Origin: Epiperipatus broadwayi
Lineage: Eukaryota > Onychophora > Udeonychophora > Euonychophora > Peripatidae
Assembly (NCBI GenBank): GCA_028023455.1
Contig: JAQFVV010000012.1
Span: 14,586,364 to 14,650,363 of the forward strand
DNA length: 64,000 nucleotides
Reading direction: 5' to 3'
The notes below the pieces were generated by a model. That model had not been told where the DNA came from. It searched no databases and saw nothing but the letters and a program-made list of their open reading frames with translations. Made by a program: the position numbers and the translations under genes. Positions 1-11,300 of this stretch are shown piece after piece. Numbering within the stretch: the stretch's first letter is position 1; every line of letters starts with the position of its first letter.

Positions 1-106
1 TTAACACTAGCTTGCGACAAATTTAACAGGATTTTCGTACAAATTAAGGAATTTTTTGTACCTGTGTTATTAAGGATTACTTATATTAGAAACTTTTATT
101 AACTCA

Positions 107-1620
107 TCACCTACCTGAAATCTGTGGGTTAATGTGTGCTCTTTTCTCACTTTTTACCAATATGAAACAACTTTTCTTGGCTTTGATACTGTTAGCTTCC
201 ACATTTACACTTTCTCCTTTAATCATACAAAGGGCAGACTTGAATAAAATTGAGCTACGTTTGCCTGAATGCACATCTGTTGGTGAAAATCCTATGGATT
301 CATTCACTGTCCAATTAATATAGTTAACAATTTTTTGCACTTGGATTACCCAGCCTCAATGATTGGAATTTATATAAGTATGAAGCAGCTGCTGCAACTC
401 TCGCATAGCATGATCATATCGGTTAGACCAGGGGTCCCCAACCTTTTTGCACTTAAGAGCACATTCTATAATATCGGCCAGGTGGCAGGCACCATTTATT
501 TTTTCAATGTAAATTTACAGTTGGATATTGTTAATAATACATATAATGTACAAAAAAATACTTATTTCAAAAATAAAATTTTAACATATAATTAACATTT
601 ATATTTTTAAGTTGTAAAAGTATAGTATGCCCTATAATTTGATTACAATATAATACAATAATTTATAAGAAATTTTAAAAATTAAATTTATATGTATCAG
701 ATAAATAATTTTTTATTGTGTTTGGATAGCGGCGGGCACAAGTAAAATGGTCTGCAGGCACCATAGTGCCCACGGGCATAGGGTTGGGATCCCTGGGTTA
801 GACTGTGGATTCTGTATTGATGTTAATATATGCCTGTTTTCTTTCTTTGTCCACCGGTTCCATTTGCTGATAAAAACCCTTGTGAAATATATCTAAAACT
901 TTAATGGTATATTTTGGATTAGTTTGAGACACAAATATGAAGCAACAAATTTTGATAACACATCATATATCTCAACTAAATATTTCATCCTTTTAAAAGG
1001 AGGCAAGAGGTCATAAAAATCTATGGCCATCATTCTTTAGTTTGTTTAGGAATTATTGGGTTTAATGGACCAGTATAATTCTTATTGCTCAGTTTTACAT
1101 GCTGACATTTCACAATTCTTTACAACTTGATATGTATATTAAGTCAATAAAACCATCTTCACAATAATTGTTGTTTTATGGGTACCATAATGACCATATA
1201 GGCAGTGTGTATATTTTATTAAATAAGTGTGCATGACTTTTGGATCGCCACTCTCCATTCAACTCTTCCACCTTGGATTCTATATTTCAAGGTGTTGTCC
1301 TCTATTTAACACTGCTTTTCTGGTTACCGCCCTGCATTATTTTTCATACTATGGTGATCAATATCCTTTTCTAGATTTTCAATCTGCTATTGTAATTCTG
1401 TCTTCAAGCAGTCTTGTAGCTAATTGTTGTAAATCCCCTTCTTTAGACAAATCAATATGCAGCCCTAGGGTCATTATATGTATTTCATCTAAATTCAAAT
1501 GTTGCAGAACTAGCTCAATAGGATTGCAGCTAAGAATATCTGCAACCATATATAATTGAACTCCTGTAAGTGCAAACTCCAATGAACCAAACGACTATTA
1601 GTTAGATATCTGTGGTTTAG
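107..1620 (-). mobile_element. Decayed gypsy-type LTR retrotransposon pol relic (RNase H end to integrase)
   Basis: Read on the minus strand, three separated pieces appear in pol order. At 1379-1582 a frame carries YMVADILSCNPIE, which resembles the end of a gypsy RNase H domain (usual form ADxLSRxP). At about 1045-920 a broken frame reads MAIDFYDLLPP then KYLVEIYDVLSKFVASY, which matches the start of an integrase catalytic core. At 107-340 INWTVNESIGFSPTDVHSGK resembles the late integrase segment (N-S-x-GFSP, then G-K). Stops and frameshifts separate the pieces, and no LTRs were recognised. The integrase part is split by the MITE at 429-795. It lies downstream of POLR1G exon 2, probably in its next intron. 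The family assignment rests on motif recall only. Confidence 0.6.
429..795. mobile_element. Non-autonomous hAT element (MITE), 367 bp
   Basis: The left end is CAGGGGTCCCCAAC and the right end is GTTGGGATCCCTG, an imperfect terminal inverted repeat of the CAGGG hAT type. The element is flanked by a perfect 8-bp duplication, GGTTAGAC, at 421-428 and 796-803. Target duplications of 8 bp are a hallmark of hAT transposases. The interior is AT-rich with no coding frame, so it must have been moved in trans. It inserted into the gypsy integrase relic and is therefore younger than that copy. Confidence 0.9.
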
Positions 1621-1958
1621 GAATTTAAGGTTTCGATGGTCTTTCATTACTTTAATAAAAGACATTACTGCAAATATATTTATGTTCTCTGTCCAATGAC
1701 AGATTCAGAAATTAAAATATAGAAATTGAAACAAATCTTAAACTGCAAATGCAAAATAATGTAATATTTTTTAATTGAAATTTAAATTTACTAACACTTA
1801 AAGAGTCTTATATAAAATTATAATTAATAAAAGTAATATTTAAGAATACGTTTGCCTATTCAATTATAATTTATTATGCAGATATAAATACAATATAATG
1901 TATTCAATTTTTTTTTTAACTAGCATTGTATATTTTTAAAAAAACTTTATACACTTAC

Positions 1959-2076
1959 CGAATTGGGTGCCCGAATAAGCCAAATCTGTTTGCTTTCCAA
2001 TATTCCATCTTCTGCATGTATAGCATTTTTATTTAGCTTGGAGCAGCAAGGTTCAAAATTATCCGGGCATTTAAAC
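1959..2076 (-). CDS. POLR1G: RNA polymerase I subunit RPA34 (POLR1G-like), exon 2
   Basis: This is an internal exon of 118 bp. The acceptor is TATTTTAATAG (AG at 2078-2077) and the donor is TTCG/GTAAGTG. It begins with one base that completes a codon, then encodes 39 residues and ends in phase 0. The peptide starts FKCPDNFEPCC and ends KQIWLIRAPNS. Vertebrate POLR1G has the same layout in its second exon: an F-x-C-P-x-NF motif and, about 30 residues later, LWLIQAP. POLR1G/RPA34 pairs with POLR1E/RPA49 as the TFIIF-like dimer of Pol I in the nucleolus. The first base joins in phase to the exon at 9652-9665. Exon 3, which should hold the rest of the dimerisation domain and a lysine-rich tail, is not in the window. 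The exon is clear; the family name rests on motif recall. Confidence 0.75.
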
Positions 2077-2417
2077 CTATTAAAATATATGGTAAATTCA
2101 CATGTATGCACACATATTTAAAATCACTTTAAATCAAAAACAAACTGGATTTAAAAGTGGTTTTAATAATAATGGATCACATTCAAAGTACTGAGAGAAA
2201 TTATAGAAAAAACTAATGAATATAAATTCCTATTATGTTTTAATTTGTAAATTATGAAAAGGCATTTGGTTTTATAAGCATCTACAGTGATTAAATGCAG
2301 GATACTATCATATTTTGCAATGATCAAATTATATGATGATCCTAAGAAGATTAACATCATTATGGGTGTATGCTAGTGTAATTCCATAACTACAAAAGCT
2401 TTCCCAATATTTTAGGA

Positions 2418-3190
2418 ATGAGGGTAGATAAGGGAATAAAAATATATGCATTATTTGAGTCATCTAGATTTTGCTATAATGTGATTGTTTTTACAAATAA
2501 TGTTCCACAACTTCAGAAAATGTTGCAAGAATTATCAAATGAAAGTAGAACTAAGAATATTAAAAAGATTAAAGTAATGCTCAATGGACTTTCTCAAAAA
2601 AGAAAAAAGATTGATAATCTGAATCAGAAGTTAACAACTATAAATATCTTGGCCAGATAAAAACATAATGGATAAAATTAATCATCAAATTAAACTTGAA
2701 TGAAGTGCCTTTGAATATTAAAAGAAAATACATCAATGTGTTTGATAAAAAAAAAAGTTTTTTAATAAAAGTGTTTTAACAGTTTTTATTTATGAATCTG
2801 AGATACAGACATTTAATAGAAAAGCAATACAGAAACTTTAGTCTATTCAATGAAGTTTGGAGAGATGCATATTGGGAATATTAAGAAGAGATTAAAATTA
2901 AAACAATTTGATAAGATAAATTGACATCATTGGATATCTTTGCAAAAATTAAGAGCTAGAAGCAATGATGGGCTGAATATACTCTTAAAAGAGATAGTAA
3001 TAGATGGACAGTTGAAGTCTTAAACTGGATTTCAAGAAATTGTAAAAGGTCTAACAAGAAATAGCATAGGGAGATGGATGGATGAAATACAAAAGTTTGT
3101 TGGCATAATGTGGAAAAGAGAGATTAGGATTAAAAAACTGGATTAAACTTGGAAATATTTAATCCTACAGTTGACCTGATAATGGTTGAA
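2418..3190 (+). mobile_element. Decayed RTE-type non-LTR retrotransposon, 3' part
   Basis: The first frame (2418-2660) contains VIVFTNNVPQLQKMLQEL and then a lysine-rich stretch with KVMLNGLSQKRKKIDN. Both align by eye with the reverse transcriptase of the better-kept RTE copy at 43937-46680 (VVFANNASEFQEMLQEL, KVMFNEFSQKMKRKID). Further on, in broken frames, come a YESE segment and finally GRWMDEIQKFVGIMWKRE, the RTE C-terminal motif also seen at 28780-28977. Many stops mark an old copy. It lies in POLR1G intron 1, antisense to the gene. Confidence 0.65.
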
Positions 3191-3199
3191 AATGATAAC

Positions 3200-4127
3200 A
3201 CTGACATTAAAATGAATATCAGGTAGTACAATAGAAAATTCTGATAAATAATGAATATCATAATATTAAATAGTCAATGGACTCTAAAATCAATGTAATT
3301 AATGCTTGCAAACTCAAAGACTACTTTCTGGCTATTTGGCCTAAAGTGATACACAAAGAATTGTCATTTTATATTTTTCTATGATACCCTATTAATGATA
3401 CCAAAGTTTCAACAACCTAGTTTCATCAGTTTAAAATTTTGGAACTATACTCCTATTCATCAACTCAAATAAATCTGAAAGCTAGTTCTAAAAAAAGCTT
3501 TAATAGCTTGTCCTTTGATAGAATAGTACTTAGTAAACAAATTTCTACACTATTCCTTTCTTAGTAAAGTAAACGATGAGTCATGTGACATTTGATTTAT
3601 TCTAACATTAATATGAACATTTACAATTTCAAGAACTGATATGCATAAAATATGCTGAGCCATTTTAAAATTTAATTGCGATTTATGTGTAGAGAACAGA
3701 AACTAGCCATATTTAACTCTGAATTTTATAGTTGTGATTATTAAGTTTTAGCCCCCATATATAACAAGACCCTGCATGTATATAGGGAAAATATTTACAT
3801 TTACACTTTGTCATGTTTTGATTCATTATATTTCTGAAAGCAAATATTTTTAAACATGACCTATATTAAAAATAAAAACAAACTTTTTTGATATAGACTC
3901 ATCAAGACATAAATATAAATCTGCACTTGTAGCAAAGTTGACAAAATTTAAGATTAATACAACTGTTGTCAAAAATAAGCTTTGCAGAAAGCAGAAGTTT
4001 AATTAGATTAATTTATTCTTTATTTTCTGAAAAGCCATTAACATAAAACATAGTGTTAAATTTACTATAGTTAACTTGGCAATTTCTGTTTTTTGAAATT
4101 CTAGATATATCAATGAAAAAAATAATA
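3200..4127. other. Intron sequence, nothing recognised
   Basis: AT-rich unique-looking DNA inside POLR1G intron 1. No coding frame, terminal repeat or RNA gene was seen. Confidence 0.5.
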
Positions 4128-4135
4128 TTGTATAC

Positions 4136-6920
4136 CAGCGCTTCTTAAACTTTTTTCATTCATGACCCCTTTTAATCATCAGGATTTTTTCACGACCTCA
4201 GATATTAAATATAAAATAGATATAGAAATAAATATTCCCATAAATAATTTATTTCTTTGGTAAACAATACACATATGAAAATAAGTAGTTTTAGGATTTG
4301 CTTTAAGTATACAAAAATTAATTTAAGAAAATCATGTTTAAAAAGACGGGCATGCTTGTTTTTTGCTGCATAGCAAATTAAATTTTGGTGAAATATTTGA
4401 TACTTCTGGACATAAAGCATCTTCAACGTTTTTCAGCATTGAACGATATTTGGATTTAATGCCATTTCAGAAATTGCGGGAAATTCAGTCCTAGCTCCAA
4501 TCCAGAATTCAGTCAAGGATTTTTGTGGGAAGTCAAGTTTTAAGTTTGAGTCATTCAATAGCTCAGAACTTTTCTCTTATGGCAGGTGATTAATCTCATT
4601 AATGTTAATCAAAAATGGGCTTTGAATCCAAGATAATTTTTTGAAATCTAAATTTGATATAAAGTATTTGCAAAACTGTGTTTCTAGAGTTTTTAAGTGA
4701 TCTATAATAATTTTTGCAATTAAAGTTTTACAATTATTTTTTTCAATTATAAAATTGTCGATAGTCGAAAACATTTCCATTGAATCATTTTCCACTCTAT
4801 TCATGCAAATGTTGATCTTTTTAATAAAACCTTCAATTTTATCATTCGAAGTAAAAAATATTGCTATTTTTTCCTTGAAGAGATAAGATAAGATCATTTA
4901 GCTTCTCAAAAATATCAGACAAATAGCACAGCTTTGATAGTCGTAAGTCAATTTGAAAAAGAGCAGCAAGATCAGATTTTTGTTTGGTTAAAAATACAAT
5001 AATTTCTTCTTTTAATAACAATAATCTTCTTGCACTTCACCCTCTTGACATCCATCTTACTTCTGCATGTAATAATAAATTTTTGTATTCTGGGTCCATG
5101 TCTTTACAAAGACTTGAAAATAAATGGCTGTTAAGGGAACGGCTTTTAATAAAGTTTATAATTTTGACAGCATCTTGAAGCACATCATTTAATTCTGTTG
5201 CTAATTTTTTTGCTGCAAGGGCCTCTCGATGGATCAGGCAGTGTGTAAAAGTTACATGATTATTACCAGAAGCTTTAACAAATGATTTAAAACAATATTT
5301 TCACCAATCATTGCTTTTGCACCATCTGTGCATACTTCAAAGCAATTTTTCCATTCTAAACCTTCAGTTTTAAAAAATTTGTCTACTTTATTATATATGT
5401 CTTTATCTCTTGTATGTTCTTCCAAAGAACTACAAAATAACAATTCTTCTTCAAAGTTTTCTTTATAAATGTATCTGACATATACTAATAATGAGCTATT
5501 TTTGAAATAGCAGTTGTTTCGTCCAATTCAATTGTAAATATTGGGCTTTTTTTAAGTCTAGTAATAAGTTGCTCAAATTGGTCATTGCTAATTTCAGAAA
5601 TTCTATAAGTGACAGTGTCATTTGACCAAAGAATTTTCCGAATTTCATCACTATATTTACTTCCATGAACTATTTCTACCATTCTAATAAAAGCAGGTAA
5701 TATAAGTTCTTCTCCAATGGTGTATGGTTTCTTATTTTTAGCAATCAGATATGAAACTTCATATAATACGAGTAAATATTTTTCATTAACAATTATAAAT
5801 TTCTCAAAATATTATTTTTCTTTATTTGAAGTTTTTAACAGTTGTTCAAAATATTCTTTTGGTTTATTGACATAATGAAGAATGCTTGGATTCAAAATGC
5901 CTTTTTAATTTTGATGGTTTCATACTCTCCGTAGACAAAACATTATTGCAAATTAAACAAAGAGGTTGTTCATTACCATCACAATTGTTGAAAATAAAGC
6001 CAAATTGAAGAAATGTCTCATCATATTTTCTTTTTCACATCTTAGATGCCTCTTTGTGATTATGAGATCCTGCTTGGAGAAACTTTGTAGCATTGCCATC
6101 TGCATCATTAGCTTTGGTACTCAAGTTCAACCATTTATCAATGGGTAAAAAGTATATTTATCCTAAAATATAAATAAAATAACATTACTTATTAGTTAGG
6201 AAAGACACCAAGTGGCAGCCATGTTTTTTGTTTAATTATATGAAGCATATTTACTCCCGTATCGTTCTATTTTTAATATTCCCGTATGTTTTATTTTTTA
6301 ATATTTAAAAAATATCAATTATAAATTACCTGTTAAGTTTAAAAAATAGGAATATGTTTTTACTTGTTAATAAATAAATGACAATAAGTTTCAAAAAATA
6401 AATTTTTATAACTAATAGGATGATAAATTTTGAATAAAAAAGTGAGAAAAAAAAGTATACAAGAATTTTTATATATAATAAATAACATCTTTCATAATAT
6501 TTATTCAAATAAATACTAATCTTAGTAGAGTAAAACAGTAAAATACAATATTGTATTGTTCTTGCGATGTGGATACTTGTTGAAATGAAACCGAAACAAA
6601 TAACTTGACTGGAAATGCATTATATAATCACAGTGGCACCAACCTTATTCTTGCCACTGCAGCATATATTTTGATTCTGAAATAACTTATATGCTGAAAT
6701 TGCAATGTGACACCAATATTATTATGCATTTAGTGTCGTTTTTCAATATGTAAATATAATTTACAGCTCAACTTGGCCATCATTATAATTTTATAACTGC
6801 ACTGTATAGAAAACGTAATGCATTAAAGATAATGAAGGGATTGTGACTAATATTCCTTTAAATTTATGCATATGAATTAAATTTTCGTGACCCCAATGAC
6901 CCCCAGTTTAAGAAACGCTA
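4136..6920 (-). mobile_element. hAT transposon with BED-finger (ZBED/SCAND3-like) transposase, inactivated
   Basis: The element is 2,785 bp. Its left end is CAGCGCTTCTTAAAC and its right end, reverse-complemented, is TAGCGTTTCTTAAAC. It is flanked by a near-perfect 8-bp duplication, TTGTATAC at 4128-4135 and TTGTAAAC at 6921-6928. Terminal bases, duplication length and the coding content on the minus strand all indicate a hAT element. It sits inside POLR1G intron 1, in the same transcriptional direction. The single mismatch in the duplication and in the terminal repeat suggests moderate age. Confidence 0.85.
4400..6060 (-). pseudogene. hAT transposase pseudogene, BED zinc finger plus RNase H-like core
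   Basis: Near the N-terminal end (about 6035-5880) lies a BED-type finger: PLCLICNNVLSTESMKPSK followed by LKRHFESKH, giving C-x2-C and H-x5-H ligands. A frameshift follows near 5880. Downstream, 5682-5485 contains FTIELDETTAI, which resembles the first catalytic aspartate motif of hAT enzymes. At 5443-5252 FEVCTDGAKAMIG resembles the second (CTDGAxAM). The C-terminal part is 4897-4577. The layout matches the ZBED5/FAM200/SCAND3 group of hAT-derived proteins. Frameshifts and stops break it into at least four frames, so no intact enzyme is encoded. Confidence 0.75.
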
Positions 6921-6928
6921 TTGTAAAC

Positions 6929-8834
6929 TATTATGAGCCATGGTACTGGAGGCCAATTCAACATTGAGTATGTATCCTTTATATTGATAGAGAATAGTAT
7001 TATTGCATCAATGCTAATAAAAAAATTGATTTTTTTTTCTTTTCTTTGTGTGAACAAGAGAATCAACACAGTAAAGAAAAATAGACTATTGTTATTGAAA
7101 TTTTGAACAATTTATAGATTAAATACTTGTTTAGACAGAAAAATTATTATATAAAAAAATTTTCAATTCATGTATGCTCAAAATAATGGCATTTTAAAAG
7201 TTACAATGTAAAAGAAGTCAATAGCACGTGAACATTTATAAGAATAGATTGTTAATGAGAGTATAAATTATTAAGTTCCAAAATTAAAATGATAAGACAA
7301 AACAAATATTATACCAAACTTATTGGCAGAAATTTTGATGTTCAGCCTTTGTAAGCAAATAATAAGTCATGTGACATTCAAACATCAAAAATGACAGCTT
7401 GAGCATTTATCCAGGAACCTGTAGGTTCTTGATTCTATCATTGTACCAAATTGTACTTGTGCAATAATTATCTCTTTGTGTTAAATTTGAAAACATGCCT
7501 CAATAATACAACCAAAAAATTACTTAGGCATGAAAATCTCTTAACAAAAAAAAGTTATGGATATAACTCTATTCTTGGATTCATCAAAAAATAAAAACTA
7601 TTTTTTTTATTAATGACTTGATTAAAAGGAAACAGCATTCTTGGAGTTTACTTGAAGATTTGTGATGATGGCATTTGGCTAAAATTAAAATGAATATAGA
7701 ACTTCATAATTAAACTATAACTTAAAATAGGAACAGAGTATGTCAGATTTCCCACAGCTACCAGTAACATGCATTTGCATGTGAAATAAATTGCCTGTAC
7801 ACAGAAATGAGACATCATATTGATGAATCTTTAGATAGCATAAATACAAAAAAAGTACTCAATCAAACTATCAACATGAATTCTGGTTGTATTATAGGTT
7901 AGCTGTAGTAGAATTTCAAAATGAAGTCCCTAGGTTCTTGAAATAAAAAATAATTACATAAGTACTGGCAACCTTAAAAGATTTCAAGTGTTATATATAT
8001 ATATCCTCTACAGAGTAATCATCTTAGCTTAAAAAACATAATAAAATTACATCAATTTAACATTGAAGAAATATCCAAATCGAAAATGGAGATCCTCTAC
8101 AAATGAGTTGAATAATATAACACTGATGTAATTGTACTTCAGGAGATTTATCTAATAATACACATTTTAAATTTTCTAGAATTACATTGATTATTGACAA
8201 AATATATTCTAAACAGTGTATAAATGTTTCTATTTCACATCAACTTGTAAAGCAATTTCTATTAAAGATAGCTCAAATGATATTATAAGCACCATTTAGG
8301 TAAATAATTTTTATTATCTCCTGATACAAATTGATCCTCAACTCCTCTTCTCATTTTCCTACACTTGGATTTATAAAATATTTCAATTCTCATGGTAAAA
8401 CTTTAAGGATATGTAAATGAGGATCAAGCAGGTTGCAACTTTTAGAATGGATAGAATTAAACAATATGAATTTATGATGCATAGCAAGGAGGAATATTCC
8501 ATTCAGTCATATGATAAACAGATAAAACTTCTATTTACATTTTAACAAAAAATGTTTCACTATCACTTGATGAATTACTGACATTTGATCATTTATCTCA
8601 TAAATAATATATATCAAGTCTAATTATTATTAGAATCCACTTTCATATAGATGAAAGTTATCCTATTCCTAGATGATATTTAAGAAGGTTAATTGGAGTC
8701 GATATACTAGGTATTTTAAACAGAATATTAATAGAATCTCTCCAATTTCCATTTGCTATCATAGATTTAGCAAACTTACAACAATAACTGTCTAAGAATC
8801 TTTCCCTCAGATATTAAAAGCAATTTATTCCTAG
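6929..8834. other. Intron sequence, nothing recognised
   Basis: AT-rich DNA in POLR1G intron 1. No coding frame or repeat boundary was found. Confidence 0.5.
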
Positions 8835-9011
8835 TTGAACCAGACCAAAAGTGATCTCTTTAGCCAATTTTTGTCTACCAAAGATTTAGAAATTGCTGGC
8901 AAACTTATAGAACCATTGGATTCCAGAAAACAAAAGTGGAGAGAACTCGTAACGTTTTTTATCATTACTAGGCCACTATACGCCTCAAATTTATATTTGA
9001 GCGTGAGTTGA
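8835..9011 (+). CDS. Candidate 3'-terminal exon of an unknown plus-strand gene
   Basis: An acceptor-like sequence, TTTATTCCTAG, ends at 8834. The frame that follows is open for 58 codons to TGA at 9009-9011. The peptide has normal composition and contains DLFSQFLSTKDLEIAGKLIE and RKQKWRELVTFF. CpG dinucleotides, rare elsewhere here, are frequent from about 8947 to 9240. I do not recognise the family. A donor-like CTC/GTAACG at about 8949 could end the exon earlier. It lies antisense inside POLR1G intron 1. It may instead be part of an upstream CpG-rich regulatory block with an accidental frame. Confidence 0.3.
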   Translation: MNQTKSDLFSQFLSTKDLEIAGKLIEPLDSRKQKWRELVTFFIITRPLYASNLYLSVS

Positions 9012-9651
9012 TCAAGCTGTATCAAAAGAAAAAAGAAAGTTGTATTTCTATTCTCAACACAGCTATTTTTCCTGATCAACTTCGGCCTAGAACTATTACC
9101 GAGTACAATCGTGAGCAGAACCAGTTTTTAATTTCTACTTGAGGGCGCCAGAGTCGTTAGACCCACTGAGACTGCGTCAAACATATTGTAGCCCGTAAGG
9201 TAATAATTATACGATCTGAGTTAACATTCTCGTTAAGAAGAAGATATCCCCATTTTTTCTTAATTACGGAAATTAAATCTATCAAAAAAAAAAAATTTGT
9301 ATACCGATCTAAGTTAAATAACTAAAGGTAAAACTTAAATAGAATAGCATTAATTTTATACACATACAATGAAAGTGAAGTTAATAATAAAGATTTATTC
9401 TAACTCGTCAAGCATTCAATATTTCTGATTAAGACAAAATTATAATGTTGGAAAAGATTGTGCATATGAATTCAATAATTTGATTCAAATATTGGAGTAA
9501 TAATTATTTAGTCTTATTTTCCGTAGTAACAAGTTGGTTCATTTCTCAGTTCGCAAATCTTCTGATCCAAGAAAAATTTATGGGATAACATTTCCATTCA
9601 ATTCACTATTCATAAAGCTTTATGTAAAAAAAATTATGGCCATTTACTTAC

Positions 9652-9665
9652 CGGTAAGTTGACAT
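9652..9665 (-). CDS. POLR1G: POLR1G-like, first coding exon
   Basis: On the minus strand this is ATGTCAACTTACCG followed by a consensus donor GTAAGTAAATG. It encodes MSTY plus two bases of an arginine codon. The next exon (1959-2076) begins with a single G and then TTTAAATGCCCG, so the join gives MSTYRFKCPDNF in frame. Human POLR1G likewise has an arginine-phenylalanine pair directly before its CP-x-NF motif. An in-frame ATG four codons upstream (9677) could be used instead; an in-frame stop lies further upstream. The intron is about 7.6 kb and holds the hAT element and an RTE relic. Confidence 0.65.
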
Positions 9666-9837
9666 TAAGTAGGTCATCGATCTTCCCGACGTACAATTCA
9701 GTTAGTGAGTAGTCCGCAGTAGTTGTTTTCTTTTAGTTTTATTTCCGAATCTCCGATCTAATTTAGGTAGCCAGATGACGATCTAGGTGACTTTTTCCGA
9801 GAGAAAGTGTCGGCAAACGATATCGTTCTACTCACTC

Positions 9838-9894
9838 ATGGCGAGCGATTTCAGTTCGTATCTAAGTGGACACATTTTATTAAAAAAATACGAG
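9838..9894 (+). CDS. Candidate first coding exon of an unknown gene divergent from POLR1G
   Basis: A start codon in the context CACTCATGGCG opens a 19-codon frame, MASDFSSYLSGHILLKKYE, ending at a donor-like GAG/GTACTT (GT at 9895-9896). The intron would begin in phase 0. CpG content and position opposite the POLR1G start support a real first exon. I do not recognise the protein. Later exons were not convincingly linked; the candidate terminal exon at 16623 is on the same strand but its phase (two bases, then codons) does not join directly. Confidence 0.45.
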
Positions 9895-10101
9895 GTACTT
9901 CAAATTGCTCAGCACTATTGGAACAATAAGAGAAAAAAGACCCCTTTTCAAATCTGTCGGCTCCTTTTATACTCCTAGATTCTTTTTAGAAGCTCTGCAC
10001 ACGTTCTTTTTTTTTCTTTGTTCTACTTTATAAACTTCTACATTATTCTCCTTTTCTTATTACAAAGTCTGTTTTTCCGTTAAGAATTTCTGCCATTTTT
10101 A

Positions 10102-10133
10102 ATTGCTATCAGAAAGTTGTTTCTGATAGCAAT
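10102..10133. repeat. Perfect 14-bp hairpin with GTTG loop
   Basis: ATTGCTATCAGAAA and TTTCTGATAGCAAT are exact reverse complements separated by GTTG. It lies in the presumed first intron of the plus-strand gene starting at 9838. The function is unknown. Confidence 0.7.
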
Positions 10134-10429
10134 CTTTCACCTTTTGAAATTTCCTTTCACTATTTGAATCAATGATTCAATATGCACTTTCCAACATTGA
10201 ATTTATTTTAGTTAACTTATTTCTAAAAAAAAAGAAAAATTAAACTTTCACTGTACGTTTTTTTTTTTCTTTAAAACATTATGCTACAAAAAAAATAAAG
10301 ATCGTGTTCGCTCTCCTTTCTTTTTTTTATAATACCTAATATCAAAAAGTAATTTGTACCATATATATAAATAAATGGTACATCATGGAAAAGCAAAATT
10401 TTACAAAATCTAATCACAAAGTCTGATCA

Positions 10430-11300
10430 TCTTTATAAAAGCTTAGTGAATATAAAAGTATCTCCAAAAGAACTACTAATGCTTATGAAGGTGCCAATTT
10501 TATTTAACAGACTTTTAAAATCAAAATTGATAGAATGAAAAAAAGCATCATTAGAATAGAATTTCAAGCTTTTCTTTCACAATATTTCTACAATATCAAT
10601 CTAATAAAAAACAAATCTTAGTTATCTTAAACAAGAGAAGCCCCAGAAACAAATAACATCCAAAGTTTCTACAAAATTGAGGATCTAAAGCCAAAGCATG
10701 GTTGACAAAACTATTTAGTAACATTATTCATAAAGAAATTAACAATTTAGCACAAACCAAAATTATAACAGATTTGAAAACAAATAAACCCAACAATGAT
10801 CAAAAAATTGATTGTCCAATATCATTATTATATGATCCATACAAGCTTTTTGAAAGAAAAACATAATAATTTTGTCAATAGTTGAGAGTCATCTATTTAA
10901 AAGACTGGCTGGATTTAATTAACCAGGAAAAAACTGTTGTAAACAAGTTTTATCTTTAACCATTCACATTAAAAAGAGACTTCCAAAATAAATTAAAAAC
11001 TGGTGCTATTTTTACTGAAGTGTTTAGAAAAATGGTCTTCTATAAATTTCTAAAATTCTTAAATGCACTAAGACCACTAATTTACTTGAGAAAATGTTCT
11101 CCAATAAAGAAATTCAAATGACACGACATGATTATCATATTACATACATTTTATTGAATAGTTTATCAGTGTTATTCTCTCCCCTACTTAATATATTCAC
11201 TAATAATCTAAAACTAGAAAGCAGGAAATTTATCTATACTGATAATAATGCTTTGATTTCTTAAGGGGATTCTTGTCAGTAAAAAAAAAATCTGTTAATA
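10430..11300 (+). mobile_element. Decayed jockey-clade non-LTR retrotransposon, reverse transcriptase part
   Basis: Broken plus-strand frames follow the order of a jockey reverse transcriptase. At about 10700-10860 come AWLTKLFSNIIHKEI, then IITDLKTNKPNN, then PISLLYDPYKLFERK (usual form PISLLxxxYKLFER). At about 10890-10960 come LFKRLAGFN and QVLSLTIHIKKRL. Near 10990 comes LKTGAIFTEVF, the position of the first catalytic motif with the aspartates lost. At 11170-11262 come SVLFSPLLNIFTNNL and FIYTDNNALIS, where the usual YADD box has become YTDN. Stops and frameshifts are frequent. The 3' continuation is replaced or interrupted by the block at 11230-11605. Confidence 0.7.

Larger units (their letters stand above)
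9640..9900. promoter_or_regulatory. CpG-bearing, probably bidirectional promoter region
   Basis: CpG dinucleotides cluster here (for example ATCGATC, CGACGTAC, CCGATC, TCGGC, GGCGAGCG) against a strongly CpG-depleted background. The block contains the first coding exon of POLR1G on the minus strand (start at 9665) and a candidate start codon on the plus strand (9838), only about 170 bp apart. No canonical TATA box is obvious. A second CpG-rich patch lies at 8947-9240, separated by an AT-rich stretch. Promoter function is inferred from composition and gene arrangement. Confidence 0.55.

Noticed and set aside
1227-1559. 110-codon plus-strand frame
   Set aside because: It is antisense to the gypsy RNase H-like peptide on the minus strand, which carries a recognisable motif.
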